From contig NZ_CP022584.1 of assembly GCF_002240225.1 (NCBI RefSeq), positions 1,736,001 through 1,800,000 of the forward strand: a DNA stretch of 64,000 bases, in the 5' to 3' direction. Source of the stretch: Paenibacillus physcomitrellae. Lineage in GTDB: Bacteria > Bacillota > Bacilli > Paenibacillales > Paenibacillaceae. The number at the start of each line of letters is the position of its first letter. Within the stretch, counting starts at the first letter, position 1. The notes beneath the pieces are model-generated. The model saw only the letters and a program-made list of their open reading frames with translations, was not told where the DNA came from and did not search any database. The position numbers and the translations under genes are program-made. Of the stretch, positions 9,350 to 18,235 are shown piece by piece.

Positions 9350-11151
9350 CCCAGATCAGCTCCATTCGGTATGATTAATGTAATCCTAGTTCCCTTCAAG
9401 GGTTCACTCTCGATTTGGACACAGTCTTTATCTTCATAAAAAATGCGCAGGCGCTCCATTGTTCCCCAAAGACCAAAACTTTTGTTTTGGCCTTTTCTTT
9501 CTGTGTTTAAAATCTCCTCAATTTCTTCCCCAGACATCCCCACGCCATCATCAGCTATGGTAATCACGACATTCTCGTTTGTCCCCTTCACACTGATTCC
9601 TATCTTTCCTGGGGAACCTTTAGGACGTATTCCATGATAAAGAGAGTTTTCTACCAACGGCTGCATGACCAGCTTCGGAATTGGAGTCTGCCTGCACTCC
9701 TCATCCATCTCGAACTGAACATCAAAGACATCCTGATAACGTGTTTTCTGAATAATTAAATAATTCCGGACAATTTCAATTTCTTCCCCGACCGTAATGA
9801 CTTCCCTTCCTTTATTCACGCTTAATCGGTAATAACTGCCTAATGCCTCAATCAATTCACATACCTGATCATTTAATCCCGACAGGGCTAACGAGGTTAT
9901 GGAATCCAGCGTGTTATATAGAAAATGCGGTTTAATTTGAGCTTGCAGTGTAGTCAGCTCCGCCTTACGGAGGGTATTCTGCTCTTCAATAATTCGCTTA
10001 AGCATCTGCTCAATTTGTTCGATCATCTGGTTGTATCCCCTATACAGCTGTTCGAACTCATAGCTGTTCAATTCAACGTTCACTTTTCTGAAGTTCCCGC
10101 TTGGCGCCTTGTACATGGCCCGAAGAAGCTTATGAATAGGTTTAATGATGCTTCGTGAGATAATAAAAGAACTTACAAAAAATACGGTTCCATTTATGAC
10201 TAGCAAAATCAGGGCTAAAAGCACCAATGACTTATTTCTGGAATCAATCGTTTCATAGGAGTTTATGCTGATAAACCTCCAATTGTAGGCTCCACCGGAC
10301 AGATAAGATACCGTGTATTTTTGTGAACCCGCATTTAGGGTCTGAAATCCTGAACCGCTCTGATCGAACTTTTCTTGAAGTTTCTCTTTATTTGATGTGA
10401 TTAGCTGCTGAAGGCCGGTACCGTTTTGGTCAAAAGCCGGATTAGCTATGATGGTCTGATTGTTCTCATCCAGGATCGCAATATGAAATGAATCTTGATT
10501 CAGCAGGCTGGAGTACGCCTGAACAAAGGAGCTTGCTTTAATGTTTAGGACCAACACCCCTAAAGGGGAAGTGTCATCAATATCCCGGATCAGCCGGATA
10601 AACGAAATAAAATTTCCTTTGACGGTTCCTTCCGAGAAAGCTCCGCTGCCGTTCAGCCTTAGCAGGTATTTACCTTTATTTTGAACCACCTGATCGTACC
10701 ACGATGCGTCCTGCACATTTACCTCCTTAAAAGTGGGCAGTTCTTGAGTGCCGACCGAGAAGCGATGACCCGAATTGTCAAAAATATAGACCGAATCAAT
10801 AATTGGAACCGCTTGCATAAGGTTGTACAGATACGAACTTACTTTGGATTGGGTATCCAGATTAGCATATAAGTTCCCTTGCCTCAGCAAGTTTTGCAGA
10901 TTATGATCCGAGAAAATCATTTTAGAATAATTATTGACATTGCCAATCATTAAATCGACATTGGCCTGTATGGAGGCGATGGTTTGCAGAGATGCTTCAT
11001 TGATTTTCTTTTGGGCTGAATTTGAGGAAATTTTGTTAAGGACCAAATAACTGAACCCTACGGTAATTAAAATGATAAGGAAATAAGCAAAGGGAATTTT
11101 AAAGGCTAGTTTTTTGGGTTTACCGAGAAATATAGTTTTGGAATAATTCAC
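9337..11151 (-). CDS. YesM-type membrane sensor histidine kinase
   Basis: The 604-residue kinase has a cytoplasmic N-terminus, a first transmembrane helix (about 17-37), a large extracytoplasmic sensing region with Cache-like character, a second helix (about 305-330), a HAMP segment, a histidine-kinase domain of the LytS/YesM type with phosphoacceptor His409 in QIKPHFLYN, and an ATPase domain (NSLYHGIRP, DDGVGM, GLWGTMERL). It probably senses the sugar, or binding protein plus sugar, and phosphorylates the downstream AraC-type regulator. The 490 bases upstream have no gene and contain a near-cre sequence at 11424-11437. Confidence 0.93.
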   Translation of the reverse strand: MNYSKTIFLGKPKKLAFKIPFAYFLIILITVGFSYLVLNKISSNSAQKKINEASLQTIASIQANVDLMIGNVNNYSKMIFSDHNLQNLLRQGNLYANLDTQSKVSSYLYNLMQAVPIIDSVYIFDNSGHRFSVGTQELPTFKEVNVQDASWYDQVVQNKGKYLLRLNGSGAFSEGTVKGNFISFIRLIRDIDDTSPLGVLVLNIKASSFVQAYSSLLNQDSFHIAILDENNQTIIANPAFDQNGTGLQQLITSNKEKLQEKFDQSGSGFQTLNAGSQKYTVSYLSGGAYNWRFISINSYETIDSRNKSLVLLALILLVINGTVFFVSSFIISRSIIKPIHKLLRAMYKAPSGNFRKVNVELNSYEFEQLYRGYNQMIEQIEQMLKRIIEEQNTLRKAELTTLQAQIKPHFLYNTLDSITSLALSGLNDQVCELIEALGSYYRLSVNKGREVITVGEEIEIVRNYLIIQKTRYQDVFDVQFEMDEECRQTPIPKLVMQPLVENSLYHGIRPKGSPGKIGISVKGTNENVVITIADDGVGMSGEEIEEILNTERKGQNKSFGLWGTMERLRIFYEDKDCVQIESEPLKGTRITLIIPNGADLGWGN

Positions 11152-11644
11152 GAGTTCTCCCTCCGATTCTTTAGGGTTCCCAGCATACAGGCATGCGAGC
11201 CTCTCTCCAAGAGTATGAAAAAGTTACTTATAACACAACTTGTAAGGCTAAAAAAAACACATCGAGCAATAGCACTCTCTCCATGTGGTTTTGGCCTTCG
11301 TTTCTCTCTATATGATCTTGCTTGCTGATATCTTAGTTGCTGTGAGTGAAGATTATTCATTTGTCCGCTTGGCTCCATTGCATACTTGATTCTAGCATTG
11401 AACGGAAATAATAGCATCATAATTGTAAGCGTTTAAACCTAGAAGGAGACGACGAATCTTAATTTGTTCCCTCTATTATTCCACTGATTGGGCTGGATAG
11501 GTCCCCTGAGCTCACCCGTCCGGGCTTTGCGTTGACGATGATATTGAAAGCCATCTCAAACGAGTGTCCAAATCCGTTATTTTACCTCCTTTTAAATCTA
11601 ACAGGATATGGTACAATATCCCAAAATGCATAAGGAGTGATTTC
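11152..11644. other. Intergenic region between the YesM-type kinase and a small divergent gene
   Basis: No gene is supported. An open minus-strand frame at 11148-11420 has no ribosome-binding site or recognisable product. The region should carry the kinase promoter on the minus strand and, on the plus strand, a TACAAT (11612-11617) that could be the -10 of the small gene at 11645. Confidence 0.4.
11424..11437. promoter_or_regulatory. cre-like site upstream of the two-component system
   Basis: TGTAAGCGTTTAAA matches the cre consensus TGWNANCGNTNWCA at all but one position (A instead of C at position 13). It is about 270 bases upstream of the kinase start. CcpA control of the arabinan block is plausible. 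Confidence 0.45.
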
Positions 11645-11938
11645 ATGTTACGTTGGTCCCCCATCGAAAATGCAAAGATAATTGGTGTGCTTCCTGAATA
11701 TCGCGATCTTATCAAAAACGGTGGTTATACGGCATCGAAAGCTTCTAATGTAATTGCTAACCAGCTTTTAAAGGACGATACAGCTGGTGTTTTTTCCAAA
11801 AGAACCCGTAATGTTAAACATATCCTTCATACCCTTGAACAACATATCCAAAGGATGGATGGCATCGCAGCGGGCAGTTTAAAACCCATTCATGCAGAGG
11901 AACCAAATTGGGCGGGCTGCTTCCCTTATCCTTATTAA
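11645..11938 (+). CDS. Conserved-looking hypothetical protein, 97 residues
   Basis: I do not recognise this family. The product is soluble, starting MLRWSPIENAKIIG, with no signal peptide or membrane segment and one cysteine near the end. It is supported as a gene by AAGGAG seven bases before the ATG and by a TACAAT -10-like hexamer 28 bases further up. A longer frame to 11564 has no ribosome-binding site. A perfect 14-base-pair hairpin follows about 50 bases after the stop. Confidence 0.6.
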   Translation: MLRWSPIENAKIIGVLPEYRDLIKNGGYTASKASNVIANQLLKDDTAGVFSKRTRNVKHILHTLEQHIQRMDGIAAGSLKPIHAEEPNWAGCFPYPY

Positions 11939-12312
11939 AGAACTGTTCCCGGGCTGACCATTCATCCTTTTGTTCCCCACCCTAAGCAGAAGAGGCGAGC
12001 CCAACAGGCTCGCCTCTTCTCTATAACTCGATCCTAATCCCAACCAAATCCAACAACCAAACCAAACTAAACCATACAAGCCGCCGGTTCGCTTCCGACA
12101 ACTGGCCGATTAAAACTCGAAAGATACTTTAGTTCCAGCCTCAAGCAGAGGACAGTCCCAGGCGGCCGCGTACAAAGCCGCTTTCTTGTTGGTTTAGCGC
12201 TTATCGCTTGCCGCCTGACGCGGAGCAGCTAAACTACCGGCTTTTGCTGCCTGCCAGCAACCGTGGCGCTTGCGCCATGACCGGCCTAAATTCAAATGCA
12301 GCCATACGCTGT
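11939..12312. other. Intergenic region with a strong hairpin
   Basis: Between the convergent genes ending at 11938 and 12313 I see no gene. The only clear structure is the hairpin at 11989-12020. Confidence 0.5.
11989..12020. terminator. Long perfect hairpin, probable bidirectional terminator
   Basis: AGAAGAGGCGAGCC and GGCTCGCCTCTTCT are perfect 14-base arms around a short loop. No long T-tract follows on either strand, so termination is likely but not typical. Confidence 0.5.
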
Positions 12313-13410
12313 TTAGTCCCACCAGGTCTCCTTAGGGTAGTCCGGATCTCCGATATAGACCGGCTCGCCGATTTTTGGCGTGGCGATGGGCACGCCTTGG
12401 CGCTGGGCTTCGGCGTTCGCGCGGCGGACCGGATCGTTCCAATCGTGCAGCGACAAAGTGAATGCCCCCCAATGGATCGGAACGAGCACGCCTCCTTGTA
12501 CGTCCATATGAGCCTGAACCGTCTGTTCCGGCAGCATGTGGATGTCGCTCCAACGCGGATCGTATTGACCGCACTCCATCAAGGCCAGATCAAAGGGGCC
12601 ATGCTTCTCGCCAATCTGCTTGAAATGCGGGCCATATCCGCTGTCTCCGCTGAAAAAAACCTTCCGCTCGGGGGACGCGATCACCCAGGAGCACCACAAG
12701 GTGATATCCCGGTTGGCCAGCCCCCGGCCCGAGAAATGACGGGCGGGCGTGCAGGCGAGCCGCAAGCCATTCCAGTCAAACTCCTCCCCCCAGTCATGTT
12801 CGCTGATCCGCCCCGGCTCTACGCCCCACCGTTCCAGGTGGCTGCCGACACCGAGCGGAACGAAAAAGCGCCCTACTTTATCCTTTAATTTCCGGATCGT
12901 GCCGTAATCCAAATGATCATAATGGTCGTGGGACAGAATCACGGCATCAATCTCCGGCAAGTCCTCCGGCTCAACCGGCAGCTGCCGGTTATACCGTTTG
13001 CCTCCGAAGGGAGGGACCGGTGTAGGCGACAGGCCCAGCATCGGATCAAGCAGAAGACGTTTGCCCCCAAGGTGCAGCAGCAGCGCCGAATGGCCAAGCC
13101 AAACCACCCTATCGTGGTCCCGATCCTCCAGCGCCTCGCGCCCCAGTTTCACGATCGGCAGCGTCCGGTCCGGCCGGACCCGCGGATTGCCGCGCAGGTA
13201 GTCCCGCAGCAACGAAACCATGTTGCCCGACGAAGGCTGGAAGGAAGAGGTTGGCTCCGTGTAGGCAAACTTTTTGCCCCGCCATTGAGGGGACTGCGCG
13301 TAACGCGCTCTATTGGCTGCCGAAGCTGTTCCGCCAAAGGACGGATTCAGCCTGATAAACAAGGTAATGCCAATGAGGAGAGCTAATACAACAATCAATA
13401 CGATAAACAT
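12313..13410 (-). CDS. MBL-fold metallo-hydrolase, UlaG/NAPE-PLD-like
   Basis: The 365-residue protein has one N-terminal membrane helix (about residues 3-22) and a metallo-beta-lactamase-type hydrolase domain. Metal-binding motifs are visible: SHDHYDHLDY (HxHxDH), a later CTPARHFSGRG, FFSGDSGYG and a C-terminal PIHWGAF. The WRGKKFAYTEP and WLGHSALLLHLGG segments are typical of the NAPE-PLD/RomA branch, which acts on phosphodiesters or related bonds. The substrate is not predictable. The membrane helix implies an anchored enzyme. No operon partner is evident. Confidence 0.85.
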   Translation of the reverse strand: MFIVLIVVLALLIGITLFIRLNPSFGGTASAANRARYAQSPQWRGKKFAYTEPTSSFQPSSGNMVSLLRDYLRGNPRVRPDRTLPIVKLGREALEDRDHDRVVWLGHSALLLHLGGKRLLLDPMLGLSPTPVPPFGGKRYNRQLPVEPEDLPEIDAVILSHDHYDHLDYGTIRKLKDKVGRFFVPLGVGSHLERWGVEPGRISEHDWGEEFDWNGLRLACTPARHFSGRGLANRDITLWCSWVIASPERKVFFSGDSGYGPHFKQIGEKHGPFDLALMECGQYDPRWSDIHMLPEQTVQAHMDVQGGVLVPIHWGAFTLSLHDWNDPVRRANAEAQRQGVPIATPKIGEPVYIGDPDYPKETWWD

Positions 13411-13531
13411 GTAAAATACCGCCTTTTCCTACATGAAGAGTGGATGATGAGTTGGTTCAAACAGAGTATACTGCATGGCGGGGGACGTTGCCAAATGCAG
13501 ACATGCTGGAACTCGGGCCGGCACATGAATA

Positions 13532-13607
13532 AAGAGCCGTTGGTGAACCACACCCCCAATTGTTAAGTGTGACTAACAATGGGGGGTACAGTTCAGATAC
13601 GGCTCTT
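13532..13607. repeat. Nested inverted-repeat element, IS3-like ends or MITE remnant
   Basis: Outer arms AAGAGCCGT/ACGGCTCTT enclose a second inverted repeat running from TGAACCACACCCCC (13544) to GGGGGGTACAGTTCA (13595), with TTGTTA/TAACAA towards a seven-base centre. The inner unit begins TG and ends CA, as IS3-family ends do, and looks like left and right ends joined without a transposase. That origin is an inference; an unusual terminator is the alternative. Confidence 0.5.
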
Positions 13608-13656
13608 ACAGCGAAAAACTTAAAAGAATTAGAGGTAAACAAGAGACATCTGGTTT

Positions 13657-13709
13657 GATTTGATTATGATGTGATTTGATTATGATGTGATTTGATTATG
13701 ATGTGATTT
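13657..13709. repeat. 16-base tandem repeat, 3.3 exact copies
   Basis: The unit GATTTGATTATGATGT is repeated three times without error, followed by five bases of a fourth copy. It lies in non-coding DNA just after the 3' end of the selO-like gene. No function is evident. Confidence 0.9.
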
Positions 13710-13777
13710 CAGTGGTCACGAATAGATCGTTAGGGGAACTGGGGAGTTCCCCAGGGTTCATCAGGCCTGCCGACCGA

Positions 13778-15268
13778 TCACGTCCCGCAAAATGTGCGGT
13801 AAGGCCGGTCGCACGCCGCCGGCAGCTCCGCGAATTCCGCCTGCTCCGGCGTATGGGCGAAAGGCTGCGCCAATACCTTAAGCAGGCGCTGCATCACGCT
13901 GTAATCGTCCCGTTCTACGGCGGCTTCAAGCGCTTCCTCCACCCGGTGGTTGCGCGGGATCACCGCTGGGTTGCTGCGGCGCATCAACTCGCGGACGGTT
14001 TCTGGGGACTCCATCTGCCCGGCGAGTCTCGCCTGCCACCGCGCAAGCCAATCCGACCACTCGGAGGTGCCGGCCATCGCCGGTTCCTCCAGACGGCCAA
14101 AGGTCAAAGCGAGGAACGTGTTGGTAAAATCGGCGTGGTGCTGGTGCATCAGGTCAAGCAGGTCTTTGATGAGGACGACATCCTCTGCCTGTTCATCAAA
14201 CAGTCCCAGCTTCGACCGCATGCCTTGCAGCCATGCCGCTTCGAACTGTCCGGCGAAGCCTTTAAGCGCTTCTTCAGCCAGCTGGACGGCCTGCTCTTCC
14301 TCGTCGTGCAGCAGCGGCAGCAGGCTCTCGGCGAACCGGGACAGGTTCCATACCGCGATGGACGGCTGATTGCCGTAGGCATAGCGGCCCTGACGGTCGA
14401 TGGAACTGAATACGGTCGCCGGATCATACGCGTCCATAAAGGCGCATGGCCCATAGTCGATCGTCTCGCCGCTGAGGACCATGTTATCGGTGTTCATTAC
14501 CCCGTGGATGAACCCGACGAGCTGCCACTTGGCGATCAGGGAGGCTTGGCGCTGGATCGCCTCCCGTAACAGCGCCAGATAGCGCCCGTCCTTGCCGGTA
14601 TCGGCGAGAGTGGCCAGCTGCGGGTAGTGGCGCTGGATCACGTAGTCGGCGAGCGTGCGGACGTCCGCCGGCTCGCCGAATTGCGCGGCGTATTGGAACG
14701 TGCCGACGCGCACGTGGCTGGCGGCAATGCGGGTGAGAATCGCCCCGCATAAGCCTTGTTCGCGGACCACCGTCTCCCCGGTGGTCACCACTGCCAGGCT
14801 GCGGGTCGTCGGAATGCCCAGCGCGTGCATCGCCTCGCTGATGATATACTCCCGCAGCATCGGGCCCAGCGCGGCGCGCCCGTCGCCGCCGCGCGAATAC
14901 GGCGTCCGGCCGGAGCCCTTAAGCTGGATGTCGAAGCGATCGCCGCCAGGCGCGATCTGCTCTCCGAGCAGCAGGGCCCGGCCGTCCCCCAGCATCGTGA
15001 AATACCCGAACTGGTGGCCCGCATAAGCTTGGGCCAGCGGCTCCGCTCCCGGCGGCAGCCCGCTCCCCGCAAGGACGGCAACGTTCACTTCGCTTCGGAG
15101 CTCCGCGGGGTCCAAGCCAAGCTCCGCCGCGAGCGGTTCGTTCAGTACGATTAGCTTCGGCGACCGGACCGGCTTGGCCTCCTGCTTCGTGAAGAAGAAC
15201 TCCGGCAAACGGGCATAGGTGTTATCGAAATTCCATCCGGTTTGTGAATTTTGGTTTGATTGGCTCAT
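13778..15268 (-). CDS. selO: Protein adenylyltransferase SelO (YdiU/UPF0061)
   Basis: The 496-residue protein is a pseudokinase-fold enzyme that transfers AMP from ATP to protein hydroxyl groups. Family signatures are present in order: [68 protein letters not shown], and the active-site segment [25 protein letters not shown] with its NTDN and DYGPC motifs. Length is close to the family norm. It stands alone, with no obvious partner genes. Confidence 0.93.
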   Translation of the reverse strand: MSQSNQNSQTGWNFDNTYARLPEFFFTKQEAKPVRSPKLIVLNEPLAAELGLDPAELRSEVNVAVLAGSGLPPGAEPLAQAYAGHQFGYFTMLGDGRALLLGEQIAPGGDRFDIQLKGSGRTPYSRGGDGRAALGPMLREYIISEAMHALGIPTTRSLAVVTTGETVVREQGLCGAILTRIAASHVRVGTFQYAAQFGEPADVRTLADYVIQRHYPQLATLADTGKDGRYLALLREAIQRQASLIAKWQLVGFIHGVMNTDNMVLSGETIDYGPCAFMDAYDPATVFSSIDRQGRYAYGNQPSIAVWNLSRFAESLLPLLHDEEEQAVQLAEEALKGFAGQFEAAWLQGMRSKLGLFDEQAEDVVLIKDLLDLMHQHHADFTNTFLALTFGRLEEPAMAGTSEWSDWLARWQARLAGQMESPETVRELMRRSNPAVIPRNHRVEEALEAAVERDDYSVMQRLLKVLAQPFAHTPEQAEFAELPAACDRPYRTFCGT

Positions 15269-15660
15269 CAGCTTCTCCTTCGTTATCCGTTATCGTCCTG
15301 CCGGTCTCCCGCAGGACGTGATTACATTAATATGCTGGGTGAGTGCGCGTAACGACGTAACTGAAGTGCGTTCCTCACTGAACCTGCTGGCTTCACACAC
15401 GTCTGCCGGATCATCCGACGCTCCGCTGTCCGTACTCCATAAAGCGAGGTCAAACGGCCTGTATTTCCCGACAGTTTCCTTGAAACTATCAGGACAAAAC
15501 GATATCACCCGGATGGACCTCCATCTCTGATTTGAACGAATGACTTTCACCAGGAAGGTTGTGCCAAATCCGAACGATTTATACAACGGTAAGAGCTGCC
15601 GCGAGTTACTATTGCGGGCTACTGTTGCAGGCTACTCTTGCAAGCTGCTGCGGACTTCTG
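15269..15660. other. Intergenic region without supported gene
   Basis: A 390-base stretch between two minus-strand genes. Open frames on both strands lack ribosome-binding sites and recognisable products. A small AGTTTC/GAAACT hairpin occurs near 15480. Nothing else stands out. Confidence 0.4.
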
Positions 15661-16659
15661 TTACTTTAAACCTCGCTCCTGACGGAAAGCCTCGATCCGC
15701 TCCCGGTTGTTCGCGTCGATTCGCAGCGGGATGCCTCGGCAGTTGAGTACGATGCCATCCATGTTTCCAGACACCGCCAGCAGGTCGTCGTAAGCGGCAA
15801 TGTTGCTGCTCCAGGCCGTTTTGTCGTAAACCTTCTCGAACTCCGGCCAATCCGTAAACGCAGGGAGCCAAGCCGAACCGTCTTCTGCACTTAACACGCC
15901 GAATTGAATGACGGTCCCTTGCTTCAACGTTTTTACACCTTGCTCATCCGTGGGCGAACGATCGGATTCCTTCAACTGCATGGGCAGCAAATACCTCGCC
16001 TGCAGAATCTCATCAAGCATTTCCGCCTCCAGCACGTTCAACTCCCGCCCACGGGCTTCCTGATCGCCTGTCGGCGCATGAAGCGTTTGGAAGAAGCGGA
16101 TCATCGCCCGCTGCAGCCCCGGATTTGTGACGGGAACGCTGATTTCCGGCGTTCCGGTCCAATCCGGCGGCGGCATGATGTCATCCCGGTTCAATTCGAT
16201 GTGATACTGCCCGTTGTCCACAAGAATTTTCGGTAATCCCAGAATATGAAACTCCCCGAAGGTCCTCAGCACCTCCTCCCCGCCGATAGGCTTCATCTCC
16301 AGCATCAGCAGCTGCTGCCGGAAATAATCCTCCGCGTTCGCGGCATAGGCCTCCTGCGAGAACATCCAGACCCGGTCTTCCCCATCTACATAAGGATAAC
16401 CGGTTGTCTTGCCGCAAGCGAGATACAGCGTATCGGCATGCTTAATCTTGTCTAGCAGCACGCCTGTAATCCCCTTAATCCGCTCGTCCAGATATACGTC
16501 CGGAAAAGCTTCCTCCACCTTAAACCGCTTGGCGGTATGCACTAAGAAAATCAGTTCCTGGATTTCCAGCCCTCCGAGCTCTTCCTGCGAAATCTCTGGC
16601 GTTAACAAAAACCTCCGCCCGATCTCGTCTTTCCGTTCCTCGTTCATCCGGCACCCCAC
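15661..16659 (-). CDS. SseB-like family protein
   Basis: The 332-residue soluble protein has a C-terminal SseB-like region (about residues 235-330) with VIQFGVLSAEDGSAWLPAFTDWPEF, the core motif of that family. The N-terminal two thirds contain a further region rich in acidic and aromatic residues that I do not recognise. The start may be GTG at 16659 (behind AGGAG) or the ATG four codons later. SseB domains are widespread but poorly understood. Confidence 0.7.
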   Translation of the reverse strand: MGCRMNEERKDEIGRRFLLTPEISQEELGGLEIQELIFLVHTAKRFKVEEAFPDVYLDERIKGITGVLLDKIKHADTLYLACGKTTGYPYVDGEDRVWMFSQEAYAANAEDYFRQQLLMLEMKPIGGEEVLRTFGEFHILGLPKILVDNGQYHIELNRDDIMPPPDWTGTPEISVPVTNPGLQRAMIRFFQTLHAPTGDQEARGRELNVLEAEMLDEILQARYLLPMQLKESDRSPTDEQGVKTLKQGTVIQFGVLSAEDGSAWLPAFTDWPEFEKVYDKTAWSSNIAAYDDLLAVSGNMDGIVLNCRGIPLRIDANNRERIEAFRQERGLK

Positions 16660-16987
16660 TTCTCTCCTTGTTTGAGTACAGTATAACTTATTCCCGCTCG
16701 TCTACGGCAAGCAAAAGCCACTTACTTCCCCTTCCGCTGCGCCAAGAGAACCTCAAACCATTCCTCGAAAAATGGTCCTGGGAGAAAGTCCTCGTGCTCC
16801 CCGGCCTCGTTCCATGGTAGCAATGCGAGTATTGGGCGAATTGGCGGGGCTGATTGAGTGTATAGGAAAAGCTTAGAGAAAAAGCTTAGGCGTAGTAGAA
16901 GCCCCCGGCTAGCCGGGGGCTTGTTTGGTGTGTTCTTTCATTATTGTTTGAAAATTTAGCATGGCTCTGAACTTGTATCCGGTTGAA
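16660..16987. other. Intergenic region with a GC-rich hairpin
   Basis: No gene is supported. It contains the promoter side of the SseB-like gene and a strong hairpin at 16899-16923. Confidence 0.4.
16899..16923. terminator. Hairpin, probable terminator
   Basis: AAGCCCCCGGCT pairs perfectly with AGCCGGGGGCTT. It lies 65 bases past the stop of the zinc-ribbon gene (minus strand). T-tracts are weak on both sides (TTGTTTGG on the plus strand). Confidence 0.55.
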
Positions 16988-17191
16988 TCAACCGAAGAAC
17001 AAATCAAGAATATTCGAACCCGCCGAAGACTGCTTGTTATAAAATTCGGAATAACCGCAATCCGCGCAGTAGACCACAATAAATTGATTATGCTGGATAT
17101 CGAACATTTTGGAAAGCCCTGTTCCGGTCATGGCCACTTCCTTCGTTCTCGCGTCATGACTGCCGCATTTGATACATCCCTTTTCTCCCAT
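16988..17191 (-). CDS. Small zinc-ribbon protein, DUF2082/YpzJ-like
   Basis: The 67-residue protein has two CxxC knuckles, CIKCG near residue 7 and CADCG near residue 42, separated by a segment with FDIQHNQFIVVYC that is typical of the small zinc-ribbon proteins annotated as putative nucleic-acid binding (DUF2082). The ending GSNILDLFFG also fits. It is a single gene, located next to the broken dinB. Confidence 0.8.
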   Translation of the reverse strand: MGEKGCIKCGSHDARTKEVAMTGTGLSKMFDIQHNQFIVVYCADCGYSEFYNKQSSAGSNILDLFFG

Positions 17192-17248
17192 ACCCTTCTT
17201 TCCTCCATCACTGTTAGGTTTAACGCAGTTGTACGCGCTGCTTCTTCG

Positions 17249-17676
17249 TTAAATGCCCTTCTCATCGGCAGTGGGACCGTACATCCCCGGCAATGGAATA
17301 TCGAGCAGACGCAAATACACCCCGAGCTGAGCTCGATGGTGGATCATATGGCTTAATCCGAATATTCGAAACGCAAGAGCCCGCGGCTGGCTAAAGATCA
17401 CATGGTCGCCGTTTCGCAAGGTCCATTCTGCGGCAAGCTCATCCTCCCCGCATTCGTCCAGCAATTTTTCAAGCTTAGCGGCATTAACGTCAAATTCCTC
17501 CAGCGCTTCTTCGCGTGTTGCCAGTTTAGCAGATTTACCAGGTGTGTAGTCAAGCTACCTAATGTCATCGACTTTAAGTGCGGCTTCCACGTCATATGTT
17601 CATTGAGCAAGCTCTCCAGTATGCGACGGGTGTTGGCCAGCTCATGCCTAGCATCTCCAAGGATTAGCTGTTTCAC
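17249..17676 (-). pseudogene. DinB-family protein, frameshifted
   Basis: The 5' part (17676 downward, MKQLILGDARHELANTRRIL...LVNLLNWQ) and the 3' part (ending at 17249, ...SHMIHHRAQLGVYLRLLDIPLPGMYGPTADEK) are the two halves of one DinB four-helix-bundle protein, including the metal-site histidines HMIHH and the early HL. They are in different frames, joining around 17518-17530. Inserting one extra copy of the local TGGCAAC would restore WQLATREEALEEFD, so loss of one seven-base repeat unit is the likely cause. The inactivation is seen in the sequence; the mechanism is inferred. Confidence 0.85.
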
Positions 17677-17770
17677 TATCGGCTACCTCGCTTCCTTATT
17701 GAAAAGATATTTGTTGTTAATAACAAGAGTATATATCCAATACGTTAGTAAAAAAGGCGTTTCTCATATC

Positions 17771-17857
17771 CTATTTCTTCTTATAAAACTCATGATACGG
17801 CTTCATGAGTGCCCTCTTTTCTATCCGCGATAGCTACATAACTCCGGCCTATGCCTA
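17771..17857 (-). pseudogene. Detached copy of the sigK 3' end
   Basis: Read on the minus strand, this segment encodes LGIGRSYV, then (after a four-base insertion) [19 protein letters not shown] and a stop. This matches the last 27 codons of the intact sigK at 22950-23648 almost residue for residue. No similarity continues upstream or downstream. It is in the same orientation as sigK, about 5.1 kb away, so the two copies bound the region between them as direct repeats. Confidence 0.85.
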
Positions 17858-17879
17858 GCTATACTAATGTGCGCGTTTT

Positions 17880-18221
17880 TTATATTAAAGGCGCAGGCTT
17901 AACGAAGAACGAGCATTTATCTACAATTTGAAAACCTACTTTAGTATAGGTTCTTAACGCTACAGAGTTCCCACTCCATGTTTGTAAATAATAAACTCAG
18001 CGAGACTAGAGTTTATAAGTTTTTTAAGAAATTGAGTTGCAATCCCCTTATTTCGATATTCTTGGAATATCTCTAAATCATAGATACCAACCATAAAATT
18101 TACTATCAGACAAACTAACTCTGACGCTGTATTTTTTAGAAATATTAGGGTCTACATTCTTTGGAAAGAAATAATTAAACTCATAGCTTGTGGTATCTGA
18201 TCTTGTAACTTTTGTGCCCAT
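17880..18221 (-). pseudogene. GNAT-family acetyltransferase remnant
   Basis: The minus strand can be read, with at least two frame changes, as MGTKVTRSDTTSYEFNYFF..., then YDLEIFQEYRNKGIATQFL (the acetyl-CoA binding motif A, Q/RxxGxG/A-like), then WSGNSVALRTYTKVGFQIVDK ending at 17880. This order is typical of GNAT N-acetyltransferases. The frameshifts near 18090 and 17990 make it non-functional. It is AT-rich, unlike the neighbouring tetR block. Confidence 0.7.
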
Positions 18222-18235
18222 ATTAACTTTACTCA

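Larger units (their letters stand above)
13411..13777. other. Intergenic region with an inverted-repeat element and a 16-base tandem repeat
   Basis: The interval between two minus-strand genes holds no supported gene. It contains the long palindromic element at 13532-13607 and the tandem repeat at 13657-13709, described separately. Confidence 0.6.

Noticed and set aside
11148..11420. 90-codon minus frame upstream of the sensor kinase
   Set aside because: It has no ribosome-binding site and no recognisable product, and it covers the expected kinase promoter region.
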